A stretch of 64,000 nucleotides of DNA from CAZPXH01 sp964591085 (GCA_964591085.1 CAZPXH010000004.1:124001-188000); one strand, 5' to 3'. Counted from the stretch's first letter, positions 34,667-43,769 are shown. Notes: generated by a model not told the origin, from the letters alone. Program-made: numbers and translations.

Positions 34667-35406
34667 TCGGGCCGCTCCCCGCCTTTGGCCTTGCGCTTGC
34701 GCTCGGGCTGGCGGTGGGAGCGTTCGTGTATCGTGCGCTTGCCCGGCGGATTCCCGGGCGGGACAAGGATCCACTTGCGCTGTACAGCCTTCTTGGTATC
34801 CTCGGCCTTATCGTCGGGCGCATCGGCGCCTGGATCCTGAGCAGCAGGCTCAACCGGCTTCTGACCGAACCCCTTTTGCTCCTTCGCTCACCGAATGGCT
34901 CCGGCCTGCGGGGTTCGGCCGGGTTCGCCGCAGCACCCGCCATGGCAGCTGTGATCGCGTGGGTTGTGGTGGCGGATGTCAGGGGTGGCCTCGGTCCGGG
35001 AGATCGGCTGCGCCACCTGGACGCGTTGGCGATCGCGGTTCTCCCGCCCGCTATGGCAGGGCTCTGGGCCTCCGGCCTGACTGGCCAGCTTCCAGCCCTG
35101 ATTCCGGATCAGCTGATGGTGCTGCTGGGCACCCTGCTCCTAGGGAGTTCAGGCCTTGCCGGCCTTATCCTGGCGCGTGCGCAGGGAAGCCAGGGCCTTG
35201 TTGCCGCCGGAATTGCCACGGGTGCAATGCTTGCAAGCCTGCTGAACCTCATCATCGGCGATGCCGCTAGCCTCCCGATGCACCCGGTACCCTCAGCGGT
35301 GGCTGCCCTGATCTTTGCTACACTGGGTGCAGGCGCAGCTATTGCTTCTGAAATGGAGCGCCGACGCCGACCGGGATTTCTGACCCTGGATATCTACACG
35401 GAATAG
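34663..35406 (+). CDS. Lgt-like membrane protein of unknown function
   Basis: This 247-residue protein has about seven hydrophobic segments. The start (FGLALALGLAVGAFVYRALARR...LALYSLLGILGLIVGRIGAWIL) follows the layout of Lgt, the prolipoprotein diacylglyceryl transferase (GLmialGfl...GarlGyvl). The Lgt signature residues (H-G-G in the second loop, R143/E151-type charges) are not recognisable. It may be a distant, inactive or re-purposed relative. The ATG overlaps the FapA stop, so it belongs to the MinD-FapA operon. It converges on and overlaps the GT4 gene by 13 bases. Confidence 0.4.
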   Translation: MIGPLPAFGLALALGLAVGAFVYRALARRIPGRDKDPLALYSLLGILGLIVGRIGAWILSSRLNRLLTEPLLLLRSPNGSGLRGSAGFAAAPAMAAVIAWVVVADVRGGLGPGDRLRHLDALAIAVLPPAMAGLWASGLTGQLPALIPDQLMVLLGTLLLGSSGLAGLILARAQGSQGLVAAGIATGAMLASLLNLIIGDAASLPMHPVPSAVAALIFATLGAGAAIASEMERRRRPGFLTLDIYTE

Positions 35407-36803
35407 CGGGCTGACACGCGCTCAATCCGGCGGCGGCCGGCGCGGATCTCGTCCCCGTAGTGCTCCATTACCGCCTCCAGCTTCTTCTGCAGAGTGTCGT
35501 AGCCAAACTCCCGCTGTCCAACCCGGAAGTTGTGTTCAACAATCTCCTGGCGCTCCTCCGGGTTGTGGAGGAGGTGCTCGATCTCGTCCAGGACGTGATC
35601 CGGGATGACGAGATGACCGTCCTTGTCGTAGCTGTCACGAATCTCAATGTTGAGGAACCCCGCCGGCATGATATCCGTCTTGTAGACCAGGTAGGTGGTG
35701 GTAACGACCGGAACCTTGGCAGCAACGGCCTCCAGAAGGGCGTTCCCAAAGCCTTCCCAGATCGGGAGGTAGGTCACAAGGTCAGCGTGAGCAAGAACAT
35801 CCCGATTGGTGAAGAGCTTTCGTCCATGGGCATCCGTCCCGCGGACAGCAGCAACCCGATCGCTGATCATGTGCAGGGGGATGTCCAGTCGCTCGGCCAG
35901 GCTCTGGATCTCCGCAACGTAGTTGTTGTCCGGCTCGTCACCCTGGTACAGGCTGATGATGTACTGCAGGCGGCCACGCAAGTCCGCAAAGCGCTCCTGC
36001 AGGCGAGCCAGAAGGCGAATAGAGTCCTCAATGCGCTTGCGGGGCACAATGCGCGTCGGCTGGACAATCAGGAGATCCCGTTCGGAGAAACCAAGCTCGG
36101 ACCGGAAGTCCCGGTTGTAGTCGTCCACCCAGACGGGATTGTCAAAGTCCTCGCAGTTGGGAACCACGTGCGGCTGCACCCGCTTGAGGGAGGTCAGGAT
36201 ATGCTGCGCGTAGCTGGAGATGACGATGTGCTCAAGGCCCAGATCGGACGGCGGCATGATCTGGTTCAGCAGCGGCTCTATCCGCGCATTGCTGAAACGG
36301 CTGCGCTCCCACCAGAAGTCATGGTGGTGGAAGATGGTTGGCACCCGGTACTGCGTTGCCATTCGGTGAACTCCAATTCCGCCCAACAGAGTCATGGGCA
36401 TGGCGTTGGTGTTCTGGCCGACAAGGGCATCCAGTCCATGGCCCTTCACAAACTCGACGAGCTGCTCCCCAACGTCGGTTCCATCGGACACCAGTGCCTC
36501 CACCGCGTCGTCAACTGCCTTCCGGCTGACGTGCGTGGGGTGACCATTGAGGTAGGGAAAGAACAGGCGCTCGTAGTGTTTCTGCTGCTCCGTCTGAAAG
36601 GCAATCTCCGGGAGCGCAAGCTGGCTGCTGGCAGGAATGGACTCCAGTGGAGATGTGTAGGCCCCCGCGATGGTGACAACGTCGTGGCCCATTCGCTTAA
36701 GAATGGTGATCCACTTGTCCACCTCCAGTGAGACGCCATCCACACCGCCAAGTTTCCCGCTGACTATGCCAATCCGGAAGCCGCCCGCCATGCGCTCGAT
36801 CAT
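35394..36803 (-). CDS. GT4-family glycosyltransferase
   Basis: This 469-residue protein is a retaining GT-B glycosyltransferase of family 4. The N-terminal half has the loop GKLGGVDGVSLEV typical of acceptor-side binding, and HHHDFWWERSRF near residue 165. The C-terminal half has IVQPTRIVPRKRIEDSIRLL and the donor-binding EGFGNALLEAVAAKVPVV (EX7E type, about residues 352-369). It overlaps the lnt stop by four bases. Substrates unknown; glycolipids or compatible solutes are possible. An internal ATG at 36791 is an alternative start. Confidence 0.85.
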   Translation of the reverse strand: MIERMAGGFRIGIVSGKLGGVDGVSLEVDKWITILKRMGHDVVTIAGAYTSPLESIPASSQLALPEIAFQTEQQKHYERLFFPYLNGHPTHVSRKAVDDAVEALVSDGTDVGEQLVEFVKGHGLDALVGQNTNAMPMTLLGGIGVHRMATQYRVPTIFHHHDFWWERSRFSNARIEPLLNQIMPPSDLGLEHIVISSYAQHILTSLKRVQPHVVPNCEDFDNPVWVDDYNRDFRSELGFSERDLLIVQPTRIVPRKRIEDSIRLLARLQERFADLRGRLQYIISLYQGDEPDNNYVAEIQSLAERLDIPLHMISDRVAAVRGTDAHGRKLFTNRDVLAHADLVTYLPIWEGFGNALLEAVAAKVPVVTTTYLVYKTDIMPAGFLNIEIRDSYDKDGHLVIPDHVLDEIEHLLHNPEERQEIVEHNFRVGQREFGYDTLQKKLEAVMEHYGDEIRAGRRRIERVSARYSV

Positions 36804-38896
36804 GCGTGCTGATCCCGTCGACCCACAAGCCTGGACGCTAGCAGCAGCGCGAGAATTCCGGTGGCCGTGGCAACCGGGAACCAGTCACCAAAGCGCAGGT
36901 ACGGGCTCCGATGACTCGAGTCAGGCAGGGGCACATCGGCCATGACCCAGGCCGGCTCATAGTACGGGAGGGTGTGTGCAATTCTCCCCACCGGACTCAC
37001 CGTGCCGGTAAGCCCGCTGGAAGTTGCGCGGACCAGGGGACGGCGGGTCTCCACAGCGCGGAAGAGTGCGGCAACAAAGTGCTGCCGGCCCTCAACCGGC
37101 GTGAGTGACCAGTAGTCGTTGGAGATGTTGAGAATGACATCCAGGCCCTGCCTTACACCGCGCCGGACCTCCTGGGGGAACACGTCCTCAAAGCAGATAG
37201 GCGTGGTGAATCGGAACCTGGGGTGCTGGAAAACGGTGTACTCTGTTCCGGGCTCCCACAGATTGGCATCAAAGCTCTGCAGCAGCTCGTAGACCCCGGG
37301 AAACTGTTCCTCAAACGGGAAGCTCTCGGTGAAGGGCACCAGCCGCATCTTTCGATAGGTGGCTACCCGTTGCCCCTCATCAGAGAACAGGACCGCCGCG
37401 TTGTAGTTCAGCCGATCAATCTCACCGCCATCCGCGTTGCGGACCACCTCATAGTCGTCATTGCCGGTCAGCAGCCATGTCCCGATGTCCCGCTGAAACT
37501 CCAGGAAATCGCGGACCACAGCGTTAAGAAAGCGATTGCCGTCATCCACTGACCAACGGCGGATGTTTGGCACAAAGGCAGTTTCGCTCCAGATCACCAT
37601 GTCCGGTGCGCCGGCGAGGGCTTCCAGGGTCAGATCCTGCAGTGTGTTGAAGGTGCTGCGGTAGCTTGCTTTCCTCGGATCATTGCTCTGCTGGATCAGC
37701 GCCAGGCGAACGGACTCCGGCTCCGATCTCACCCACGCTGCCCTCGCGGAGTCGTGTCGGCGGATCTGCACGGCTCCGTAGCCGGCGTTCAGCGCAAACA
37801 CCAGTCCGGCAAGCAGCAGCGGCCGCCAGGCGGTGGGAATGCCGTAGGCGTGAGTGCCGTAGTCCTGGAGTCCGCGGGAATCCGCATTGCGGACCAGGAG
37901 CTCCGCGAGCGCGGCATTGACCAGCACAACAACAAAGGTGACAAGCCAGACCCCTCCGATATCCGCTGACTGGATGAACACGGGCGTGGTTGCCAGGCTG
38001 TGAGAGACCAGCGCCCAGGGAAAGCCGAGAAAGCCCAGCGAGCGGACCCACTCAAAGACCGTCCAGCCCAGCGCAAACAGAATCCATTGCAGATTGGGCC
38101 GGATCACGGTCCTGGACAGAATCAGCAAACCAAAGAACACCGTGTAGTAGACCAGGTAGATCACGGTGGTGACCTGGAGGGAGAGCAGGTTGAAGGTAGC
38201 CAGCCAGAAGGTCTGCGTGAGAATCGTCAAAACGCCCCAGCCCAGCCCCAAGAGCACGGCCCGGTGCGGGCGCGCAAGGCGGATGACCACCAGCAGTGGC
38301 ACCATGGCGATCCAGCCCAACCATCCCAGCCCCTCCAGGTTCCATCCATTCGGTTGGGAGAGCGTGAGCAGCACAACCGAAAGAAGCATCAGCGGCAGCT
38401 CGGTCCCGCGGCCGATTCGGGCCGAAACAACGCGGTACCCGCGGCGAATTGGAAAAACCAGTAGCGGTAGGCCGCTTGCCAACAGCAGCGGCAGGGACCG
38501 CCCTACCGCCGCCAGGCGCTCACTCCGGGTGTCCAGGGCAAGCTGCACCCGCCCGGTCTGGTCCTGGAAGCGCTGCACATACTCAAGTCCCGCATTCCGG
38601 GCAAAGAAGTACTGGAACAGCAGGAGAATCAGGCCTGCGACAAACAGCACTTCCATTGCGCCTAGCCAGCTCCTGACCCGCCGCCGACTCACCACAGCGG
38701 GGCAAAGCACGAGCGCTGCGCCAATGCCGATAGCAAGCAGTGCGTGCAGGAGGCGGGGATACTCAAACAGAGACAGCGCTACAGCCATCCCGGGAAGGCC
38801 GTAGCTGATGTAGAGAGTGAGGAATCCCGCGCTTATCAGCAGCAGTCCCCATACCCGGCGCGGATAGGCTATGCTGTGTGCTCGTCTATGGCGCAT
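36800..38896 (-). CDS. lnt: Apolipoprotein N-acyltransferase with N-terminal membrane extension
   Basis: Lnt adds the third acyl chain to bacterial lipoproteins. The periplasmic nitrilase-like domain has the full triad: Glu in IWSETAFVPN, Lys in YRKMRLVPFTESFPF and Cys in TTPICFEDVFP. The eight-helix membrane part is preceded by about 165 extra residues with roughly four hydrophobic segments, so the protein is 698 residues instead of about 510. Its ATG lies nine bases inside the start of the divergent acyltransferase gene. Both genes act on membrane lipid or lipoprotein acyl chains. Confidence 0.92.
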   Translation of the reverse strand: MRHRRAHSIAYPRRVWGLLLISAGFLTLYISYGLPGMAVALSLFEYPRLLHALLAIGIGAALVLCPAVVSRRRVRSWLGAMEVLFVAGLILLLFQYFFARNAGLEYVQRFQDQTGRVQLALDTRSERLAAVGRSLPLLLASGLPLLVFPIRRGYRVVSARIGRGTELPLMLLSVVLLTLSQPNGWNLEGLGWLGWIAMVPLLVVIRLARPHRAVLLGLGWGVLTILTQTFWLATFNLLSLQVTTVIYLVYYTVFFGLLILSRTVIRPNLQWILFALGWTVFEWVRSLGFLGFPWALVSHSLATTPVFIQSADIGGVWLVTFVVVLVNAALAELLVRNADSRGLQDYGTHAYGIPTAWRPLLLAGLVFALNAGYGAVQIRRHDSARAAWVRSEPESVRLALIQQSNDPRKASYRSTFNTLQDLTLEALAGAPDMVIWSETAFVPNIRRWSVDDGNRFLNAVVRDFLEFQRDIGTWLLTGNDDYEVVRNADGGEIDRLNYNAAVLFSDEGQRVATYRKMRLVPFTESFPFEEQFPGVYELLQSFDANLWEPGTEYTVFQHPRFRFTTPICFEDVFPQEVRRGVRQGLDVILNISNDYWSLTPVEGRQHFVAALFRAVETRRPLVRATSSGLTGTVSPVGRIAHTLPYYEPAWVMADVPLPDSSHRSPYLRFGDWFPVATATGILALLLASRLVGRRDQHA

Positions 38897-40186
38897 TCTC
38901 AGACTCCGGATCGGAAAGCTTCGCGTTCATTCCGTGGTACGCGTCTCCGGCACGCACGATGGCTGTACCCGGTACTACGGCCTTTGCTCGGGAGATTGCT
39001 CGGATGGAAGTACCGGATCCGGTCGCACGGAACCGAGGTGTTCCAGTCCATCAGGCCCCCGTACATCGTGTTGGGAAACCATACCAACGTCTGGGATCCC
39101 TTTCTTGTCAACGCCAGTGTTCCCGAGCCTATTCACTACATCGTCTCGGACACCCAGTTCCGGTCCCGGCTCCTCCGCTTTGGCCTTGGTCTGGTAGGAA
39201 GCATCCCAAAGACCAAGGCGGTATCGGACCTGGAGACGGTGAGGAACATCCTGCAGGTCAAGAACGAGCCGGGGGTGATCGGTATCTTCCCGGAGGGCCA
39301 GAGCTCCTGGGACGGCCGGACACTGCCCCTGGTGTATTCCACAGCCAAGTTGATCAAGTCACTGAAACAGGATGTGGTTGTCTGCCGCAGCAACGGGGCG
39401 TTCCTCAGCCGTCCCCGCTGGTCCCGTGACGGCCGGCGGGGAGAGCTCCACTTGTACTTCACCCACCTGTTCCGGAGCCGAGAGCTGCGGTCCCTCAGCG
39501 TGGAAGAAGTATTCCAGCGGATTCAGGAGGCGCTTCACCACGATGAGGGGGCGTGGCAGCGCAAGCACCGCAAGCCGTTCGTTGGGAAGCGGCGCGCCGA
39601 GTATCTCGAAGAGGCGCTGTACTGGTGCCCGTCCTGCAGCGGCTTCAGCACCCTGCAAAGCAGAATCGCGCACCTGCGCTGCCAGAACTGTGGCTACACC
39701 GTGCGCTACACCCTTCGCGGCGACCTGCAAAGAGAGAGCGATGGCCCGGAGCCGGGCACGCTGCAAGAGTGGTCCGACCGGCAGCAAAACGCGGTGGCTG
39801 AGCTCATTCGGCGCCGCGCGGAGACTCCCACGGAGACCGATCCGGACGCCGGGTTGTTCCCGGAAGAAGCCGTGGAAGTGCGGATCGGGCGGCGCCGTGG
39901 CGCGATGAAGCGCGCGGGACTGCACGTGATGTCTATGGATGAGGAAGGATTCTTCCTGCGCGCGGCAGATGGCAGTGGAGAGCGAATCATTCCGCTTTCC
40001 GCCATGGACGGCTTCAATGTGCAGCACCACGAGCGCATTGAGTTCTTTGTTGGGCAGCGCATGTACCAGCTGCGCTTTCCCGAGCGCCGCCACAACGCCC
40101 GGAAGTATCTAGATGCCTACGTGATTCTTCGGAAACGAACACTTGACGGTGCGGAATCGAATCGGCTACTGTCTCCGCTCCCATAG
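38888..40186 (+). CDS. PlsC-like acyltransferase with C-terminal zinc ribbon
   Basis: Residues 1-240 are a 1-acylglycerol-3-phosphate acyltransferase domain: NHTNVWD is the catalytic HX4D box and IFPEGQSSWDG the second motif. After it comes a four-Cys zinc ribbon (CPSC...CQNC, about residues 243-265) and then an additional beta-rich domain of about 150 residues, LHVMSMDEEGFFLRA and onward. I know of no standard PlsC with this tail. I chose the ATG at 38888 although a GTG four codons earlier is also possible. The first bases overlap the divergent lnt gene. Confidence 0.8.
   Translation: MAHSQTPDRKASRSFRGTRLRHARWLYPVLRPLLGRLLGWKYRIRSHGTEVFQSIRPPYIVLGNHTNVWDPFLVNASVPEPIHYIVSDTQFRSRLLRFGLGLVGSIPKTKAVSDLETVRNILQVKNEPGVIGIFPEGQSSWDGRTLPLVYSTAKLIKSLKQDVVVCRSNGAFLSRPRWSRDGRRGELHLYFTHLFRSRELRSLSVEEVFQRIQEALHHDEGAWQRKHRKPFVGKRRAEYLEEALYWCPSCSGFSTLQSRIAHLRCQNCGYTVRYTLRGDLQRESDGPEPGTLQEWSDRQQNAVAELIRRRAETPTETDPDAGLFPEEAVEVRIGRRRGAMKRAGLHVMSMDEEGFFLRAADGSGERIIPLSAMDGFNVQHHERIEFFVGQRMYQLRFPERRHNARKYLDAYVILRKRTLDGAESNRLLSPLP
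40143..40172 (+). promoter_or_regulatory. Promoter for rpmG-rpmB within the end of the acyltransferase gene
   Basis: TTGACG (40143-40148), 18 bases, TACTGT (40167-40172). A strong GGGGAGGACAAAGT ribosome-binding stretch follows before the rpmG ATG. Confidence 0.5.
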
Positions 40187-40201
40187 CGGGGAGGACAAAG
40201 T

Positions 40202-40375
40202 ATGGCGAGCAAGGCAAAGACAAGTGTTGTCCGGGTCCGGCTGAAGAGCACGGAAAGCCCGCACTGCTACTACACCACCAAAAACAAGCGGAACATGCCG
40301 GACAAGATGGAGATCCGCAAGTATGACCCGGTGGTGCGTCATCACGTCCTGTACAAGGAAACCAGCAAGTTTTAG
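40202..40375 (+). CDS. rpmG: 50S ribosomal protein L33
   Basis: This 57-residue protein reads MASKAKTSVVRVRLKSTESP..., then KNKRNMPDKMEIRKYDPVVRHHVLYKETSKF, the L33 core and C-terminus. It has a single Cys instead of the four that bind zinc, so this is the zinc-independent form. It is preceded by GGGGAGGAC and followed after nine bases by rpmB. Too short for common ORF thresholds, but certain from its sequence. Confidence 0.97.
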   Translation: MASKAKTSVVRVRLKSTESPHCYYTTKNKRNMPDKMEIRKYDPVVRHHVLYKETSKF

Positions 40376-40384
40376 GAGCTGACC

Positions 40385-40627
40385 ATGGCCCGTAAGTGCA
40401 CTATTACCGGGAAGCAGGCAAGCGCCGCTCGCAACGTTTCCCACGCCCACAACAAGACGACTCGTTGGCAGAAGCCCAACATTCAGTTGAAGCGAATTTA
40501 CGATCCAGAGCTCGGGCGAACCGTTCGTGTTCGTCTGTCCGCCGCAGCACTCCGGAGTGTTTCACGCGTTGGCCTCTCGGCCTTCCTCCGGAAGCGGGGA
40601 ATCGCGCTGAAGGACGTGCTTGCGTAG
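40385..40627 (+). CDS. rpmB: 50S ribosomal protein L28
   Basis: This 80-residue protein begins MARKCTITGKQASAARNVSHAHNKTTRWQKPN, the standard L28 signature, followed by a conserved KRIYDPELGRTVRVRLS stretch. There is one Cys only, so it is also the non-zinc variant, as for L33. It is co-transcribed with rpmG and followed by a strong terminator. Confidence 0.97.
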   Translation: MARKCTITGKQASAARNVSHAHNKTTRWQKPNIQLKRIYDPELGRTVRVRLSAAALRSVSRVGLSAFLRKRGIALKDVLA

Positions 40628-40660
40628 CACTCGTGGGTCCGCTGGGGCCATACCGGAACA

Positions 40661-40688
40661 AGGCGGCACCGGGGTGCCGCCTTTTTTG
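40661..40688 (+). terminator. Rho-independent terminator after rpmB
   Basis: The GGCGGCAC stem, CGGG loop and GTGCCGCC stem are followed by six Ts. This is the clearest intrinsic terminator in the window and isolates the ribosomal pair from the next gene. Confidence 0.9.
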
Positions 40689-40756
40689 TGCCCGATCCCG
40701 TCCGGTCGCTGGAAGTTGACGGCGAATATGCCGAAAACTAAGCTCGTAGGGGTCTG

Positions 40757-41989
40757 ATGGAACTGACAGAACTGGAACGGCTCCGAGATGTGCTCAGCAT
40801 TGACTCGGAGCTGAACACCATTAAAGACAAAGACATCCTGCTGGAGCGAATCCTTTCGGAGGCGCGCAAGATCCTGAACGCGGATGCCGGGTCCATCTGG
40901 GAAAGCCTGGGCGACAGCATTGTCATCACCTACGCCCAGAATGACACCATCCAGCGCCGCCTTCCACCCGGCCAGCGGCTGCCCTACAGCTCAGTGACAG
41001 TTCCCATCAACACGAGTTCCATTGCCGGCTACGTTGCAGACACCAGAAAGACGGTCAACATTCCGGATGCCTACGGCATCCCCGCTTCAGCCCCCTACGG
41101 ATTCGCTTCTTCCTACGATGAGCAGAACGACTACCACACCCAGTCCGTCCTTGGTTTTCCGTTGAAAACCCCGGGAGGCGAGGTGCTCGGCGTCCTGCAG
41201 ATTCTCAACCGGCTCAACGGGAACGGAGAGACGGTGGCCTTCAGTCCGGATGACGAGCACTTGGCTGAGCACTTTGCGGCAAACGCTACCGTTGCGCTGG
41301 AGCGCGCCAAGCTGACTCGCTCCATGATCATCCGGTCCATCAACATGGCCAGAATGAGGGATCCGGGAGAGACCGGAGCACACGTTAACCGTGTGGCAGG
41401 TTACGCCGTGGAGATTTACGAGCGCTGGGCGCGGCATATGGCCATCCCGCAGCGCAAGATTGAGAAGACCAAGGACAACCTCCGAATGGCGGCCATGCTC
41501 CACGATGTGGGTAAGGTTGCCATTTCAGACACCATTCTCAAGAAGCCGGCCCGCTTCAATGACGACGAACGAGCAATAATGCAGTCCCACACCTGGCAGG
41601 GAGCGCAGCTGTTTCAGGGGCAGGAGAGCGATTTTGATGATCTTGCCTTGGACATCGCGCTGAACCATCACGAGGCATGGGACGGCACGGGCTATCCCGG
41701 CCATGTGGATCTTGCAAATGGTCAGCCGATTGAGAAGAACCCTGACGGAACAGCGGTGGGCAAACGGGGCAAAGAGATTCCGCTCTTCGGCCGGATTGTG
41801 GCCATTGCTGATGTCTACGATGCTCTCAGATCGCCGCGAGTGTACAAGAAGCCGTGGAATGAAGAAGACGTCCTGAAGGAAATCCGAACCCTTGCCGGAA
41901 CACACTTTGATCCGGATCTGGTAGACGTCTTCTTTGAAGTCCTGCCCATTATTCAGTCAATCGGGAACAAGTTCTCGGACGCTTCCTGA
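40757..41989 (+). CDS. GAF/HD-GYP domain protein (putative c-di-GMP phosphodiesterase)
   Basis: This 410-residue protein has an N-terminal GAF domain (about residues 15-180, with EARKILNADAGSIWE and SIAGYVADTRKTVNIPDAY) and a C-terminal HD-GYP domain. The latter is complete: ETGAHVNRVA, MLHDVGKVAISDTIL, and the HHEAWDGTGYPG motif that distinguishes HD-GYP. It should hydrolyse cyclic di-GMP under control of a small-molecule or redox signal at the GAF domain. A TTGACG-N17-TAAGCT promoter candidate lies at 40716-40744. Confidence 0.92.
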   Translation: MELTELERLRDVLSIDSELNTIKDKDILLERILSEARKILNADAGSIWESLGDSIVITYAQNDTIQRRLPPGQRLPYSSVTVPINTSSIAGYVADTRKTVNIPDAYGIPASAPYGFASSYDEQNDYHTQSVLGFPLKTPGGEVLGVLQILNRLNGNGETVAFSPDDEHLAEHFAANATVALERAKLTRSMIIRSINMARMRDPGETGAHVNRVAGYAVEIYERWARHMAIPQRKIEKTKDNLRMAAMLHDVGKVAISDTILKKPARFNDDERAIMQSHTWQGAQLFQGQESDFDDLALDIALNHHEAWDGTGYPGHVDLANGQPIEKNPDGTAVGKRGKEIPLFGRIVAIADVYDALRSPRVYKKPWNEEDVLKEIRTLAGTHFDPDLVDVFFEVLPIIQSIGNKFSDAS

Positions 41990-42023
41990 TCCGCAATGGA
42001 CCCAAGACTGGCGGTACGCAGAA

Positions 42024-42042
42024 GCCCGGCGCGGGGCCGGGC
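42024..42042. terminator. GC-rich hairpin between converging HD-GYP and pntB genes
   Basis: GCCCGGC, five-base loop, GCCGGGC in the 63-base gap between convergent genes. No T-run; candidate bidirectional terminator. Confidence 0.35.
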
Positions 42043-42052
42043 CATCCGTGCA

Positions 42053-43462
42053 TCACACCTCCCGATAGGCGGATGCGAGATTCTCCACCACAGCCTTGCC
42101 ATCTCCAAAGAGCATAAGGGTGTTGTCCGCAATAAACAGCGGGTTGGGAATTCCCGCAAACCCGGGGCTGAGTGACCGCTTGATCACCACCACTGTCCGG
42201 GACTTGTCCACATCCAGGATAGGCATACCGGAGATGGGGTTGCCGCTGGACTCTCTTGCCATCGGGTTCACCACATCGTTGGCGCCAATAACAATCGTGA
42301 CATCAGCGTTGGGAAAGGTCGGGTTCACCTGGTCCATTTCCTTGAGCTTGTCGTAGGAGATGTTCTCCTCGGCAAGAAGAACGTTCATGTGACCTGGCAT
42401 ACGTCCGGCTACCGGATGGATGGCGAACTCTACCTCGATTCCGTTGGCCTCAAGCATTTCCGTCAGCCGGCGGACCGCCGTCTGGGCGCGCGCAACGGCC
42501 ATTCCATAGCCGGGCACAAAGATGACGCGCTGAGATGCCTGGAGGATCATGGCAACTTCTTCCGCAGACGTGCTCTTCACCTTACCGGCATAGATGTCGT
42601 CCTTACTGATCTCTTCCACCACTCCGCCCAAGCCACCAAAGAGCACGTTGGCAAGAGATCGATTCATCGCCTTGCACATGATCTGGGTGAGGATGATTCC
42701 GGACGCCCCGACAAGGGATCCCGCGATGATCAGAACAGTGTTGTCCAGGACAAATCCGGTAGCTGCGGCCGCAATTCCAGAGTAGGAGTTCAGCAGCGCA
42801 ATCACAATCGGCATGTCCGCGCCCCCAATGGGAATCACCAGCAGGATCCCAAGGAGTGACGCCACACCGGTGAGGATCCAGTAGTACGTGGTGTTGGTGG
42901 GCTCAAGCACAATCAGCACCACCATCGCTAGGGCGGCGGCGCCGACGAGGATCTTCACGATCTGCTCGCCGGGATAGCGGACGGGCTTCTCCGTGACAAT
43001 CCCCTGCAGCTTGCCAAACGCAATGAGGCTGCCGAGAAAGGTGACCGCACCGATCAGGCCGGAGAGTCCGGTGCTGATGGTGAACTGGTAGTCAGACACA
43101 ATGGTAGCACCCTGTTCGTTGATTGCACCAAAGAGGGCACCGGCTGCTACCAGGACGCTCGCAATTCCGCCAAAGCCGTTGAACAGCCCAACCAGCTGCG
43201 GCATCGCCGTCATCTGAATGCCCACGGCAAGGATCACGCCTACTGCGCTTCCGATAGCCAGGCCGGCAATGAGCATGGCGGGGCTGAGAATGCCGGAAAC
43301 CAGGAGGGTCACGATGATTGCGAGGAGCATGCCCAGGGCGCCCAGCAGGTTTCCCCGCACCGCCGTTCGGGGGCTGCCCAGGTTTTTCAGTCCCAAGATG
43401 AAGAGTACGGCTGCAATGAGATAGCCGAGGTTTGCCAATGAGGGGATGAGTTCAGGGTTCAC
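42053..43462 (-). CDS. pntB: NAD(P) transhydrogenase beta subunit
   Basis: PntB is the membrane subunit that binds NADP(H) in proton-translocating transhydrogenase, which makes NADPH at the expense of the proton gradient. It has 469 residues with about nine hydrophobic segments (residues 5-260) and then the soluble NADP-binding domain III (VIFVPGYGMAVARAQ, HPVAGRMPGHMNVLLAE, NDVVNP, GMPILDVDKSRTVVVIKRS). It ends the pntAA-pntAB-pntB operon, three bases after pntAB. Confidence 0.96.
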   Translation of the reverse strand: MNPELIPSLANLGYLIAAVLFILGLKNLGSPRTAVRGNLLGALGMLLAIIVTLLVSGILSPAMLIAGLAIGSAVGVILAVGIQMTAMPQLVGLFNGFGGIASVLVAAGALFGAINEQGATIVSDYQFTISTGLSGLIGAVTFLGSLIAFGKLQGIVTEKPVRYPGEQIVKILVGAAALAMVVLIVLEPTNTTYYWILTGVASLLGILLVIPIGGADMPIVIALLNSYSGIAAAATGFVLDNTVLIIAGSLVGASGIILTQIMCKAMNRSLANVLFGGLGGVVEEISKDDIYAGKVKSTSAEEVAMILQASQRVIFVPGYGMAVARAQTAVRRLTEMLEANGIEVEFAIHPVAGRMPGHMNVLLAEENISYDKLKEMDQVNPTFPNADVTIVIGANDVVNPMARESSGNPISGMPILDVDKSRTVVVIKRSLSPGFAGIPNPLFIADNTLMLFGDGKAVVENLASAYREV

Positions 43463-43465
43463 TGC

Positions 43466-43759
43466 TTAGTCCTTCTTCCGGAACTTGGAGAGCATGCGAT
43501 GGGTGACCACAAAGCCCCCGACCACGTTGATGGTGGCAAACACCAGAGCCGCAAAGCCCAACCACCGGGTGAAGGGCTGGTCCCCGGCCACGTTGACCGC
43601 CACCAGGGCACCAACAATGGTGATTCCGGAGATGGCGTTGGACCCGGACATCAGCGGTGTGTGCAGGATGGGCGGAACCTTGGTAATGAGCTCAAAGCCC
43701 ACAAAAATGGCCAGCACAAAGATGGTGATGACGTTGATAAGCGTATCTATGGATTCCAT
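43466..43759 (-). CDS. pntAB: NAD(P) transhydrogenase alpha-2 (membrane) subunit
   Basis: This 97-residue protein carries the three to four membrane segments that in other bacteria are the C-terminus of PntA. It contains GFELITKVPPILHTPLMSGSNAISGI, the conserved first membrane motif, and LVAVN. Start chosen at the ATG at 43759 (MESIDTL) with GAGGAG upstream; the longer frame overlaps pntAA. Split alpha subunits occur in spirochetes, Thermus and alphaproteobacteria. Confidence 0.93.
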   Translation of the reverse strand: MESIDTLINVITIFVLAIFVGFELITKVPPILHTPLMSGSNAISGITIVGALVAVNVAGDQPFTRWLGFAALVFATINVVGGFVVTHRMLSKFRKKD

Positions 43760-43769
43760 GTCCTGCTCC

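Noticed and set aside
35460..36731. 423-codon plus-strand frame opposite the GT4 gene
   Set aside because: Antisense to a gene with clear GT-B motifs; no homology signal in the shadow.
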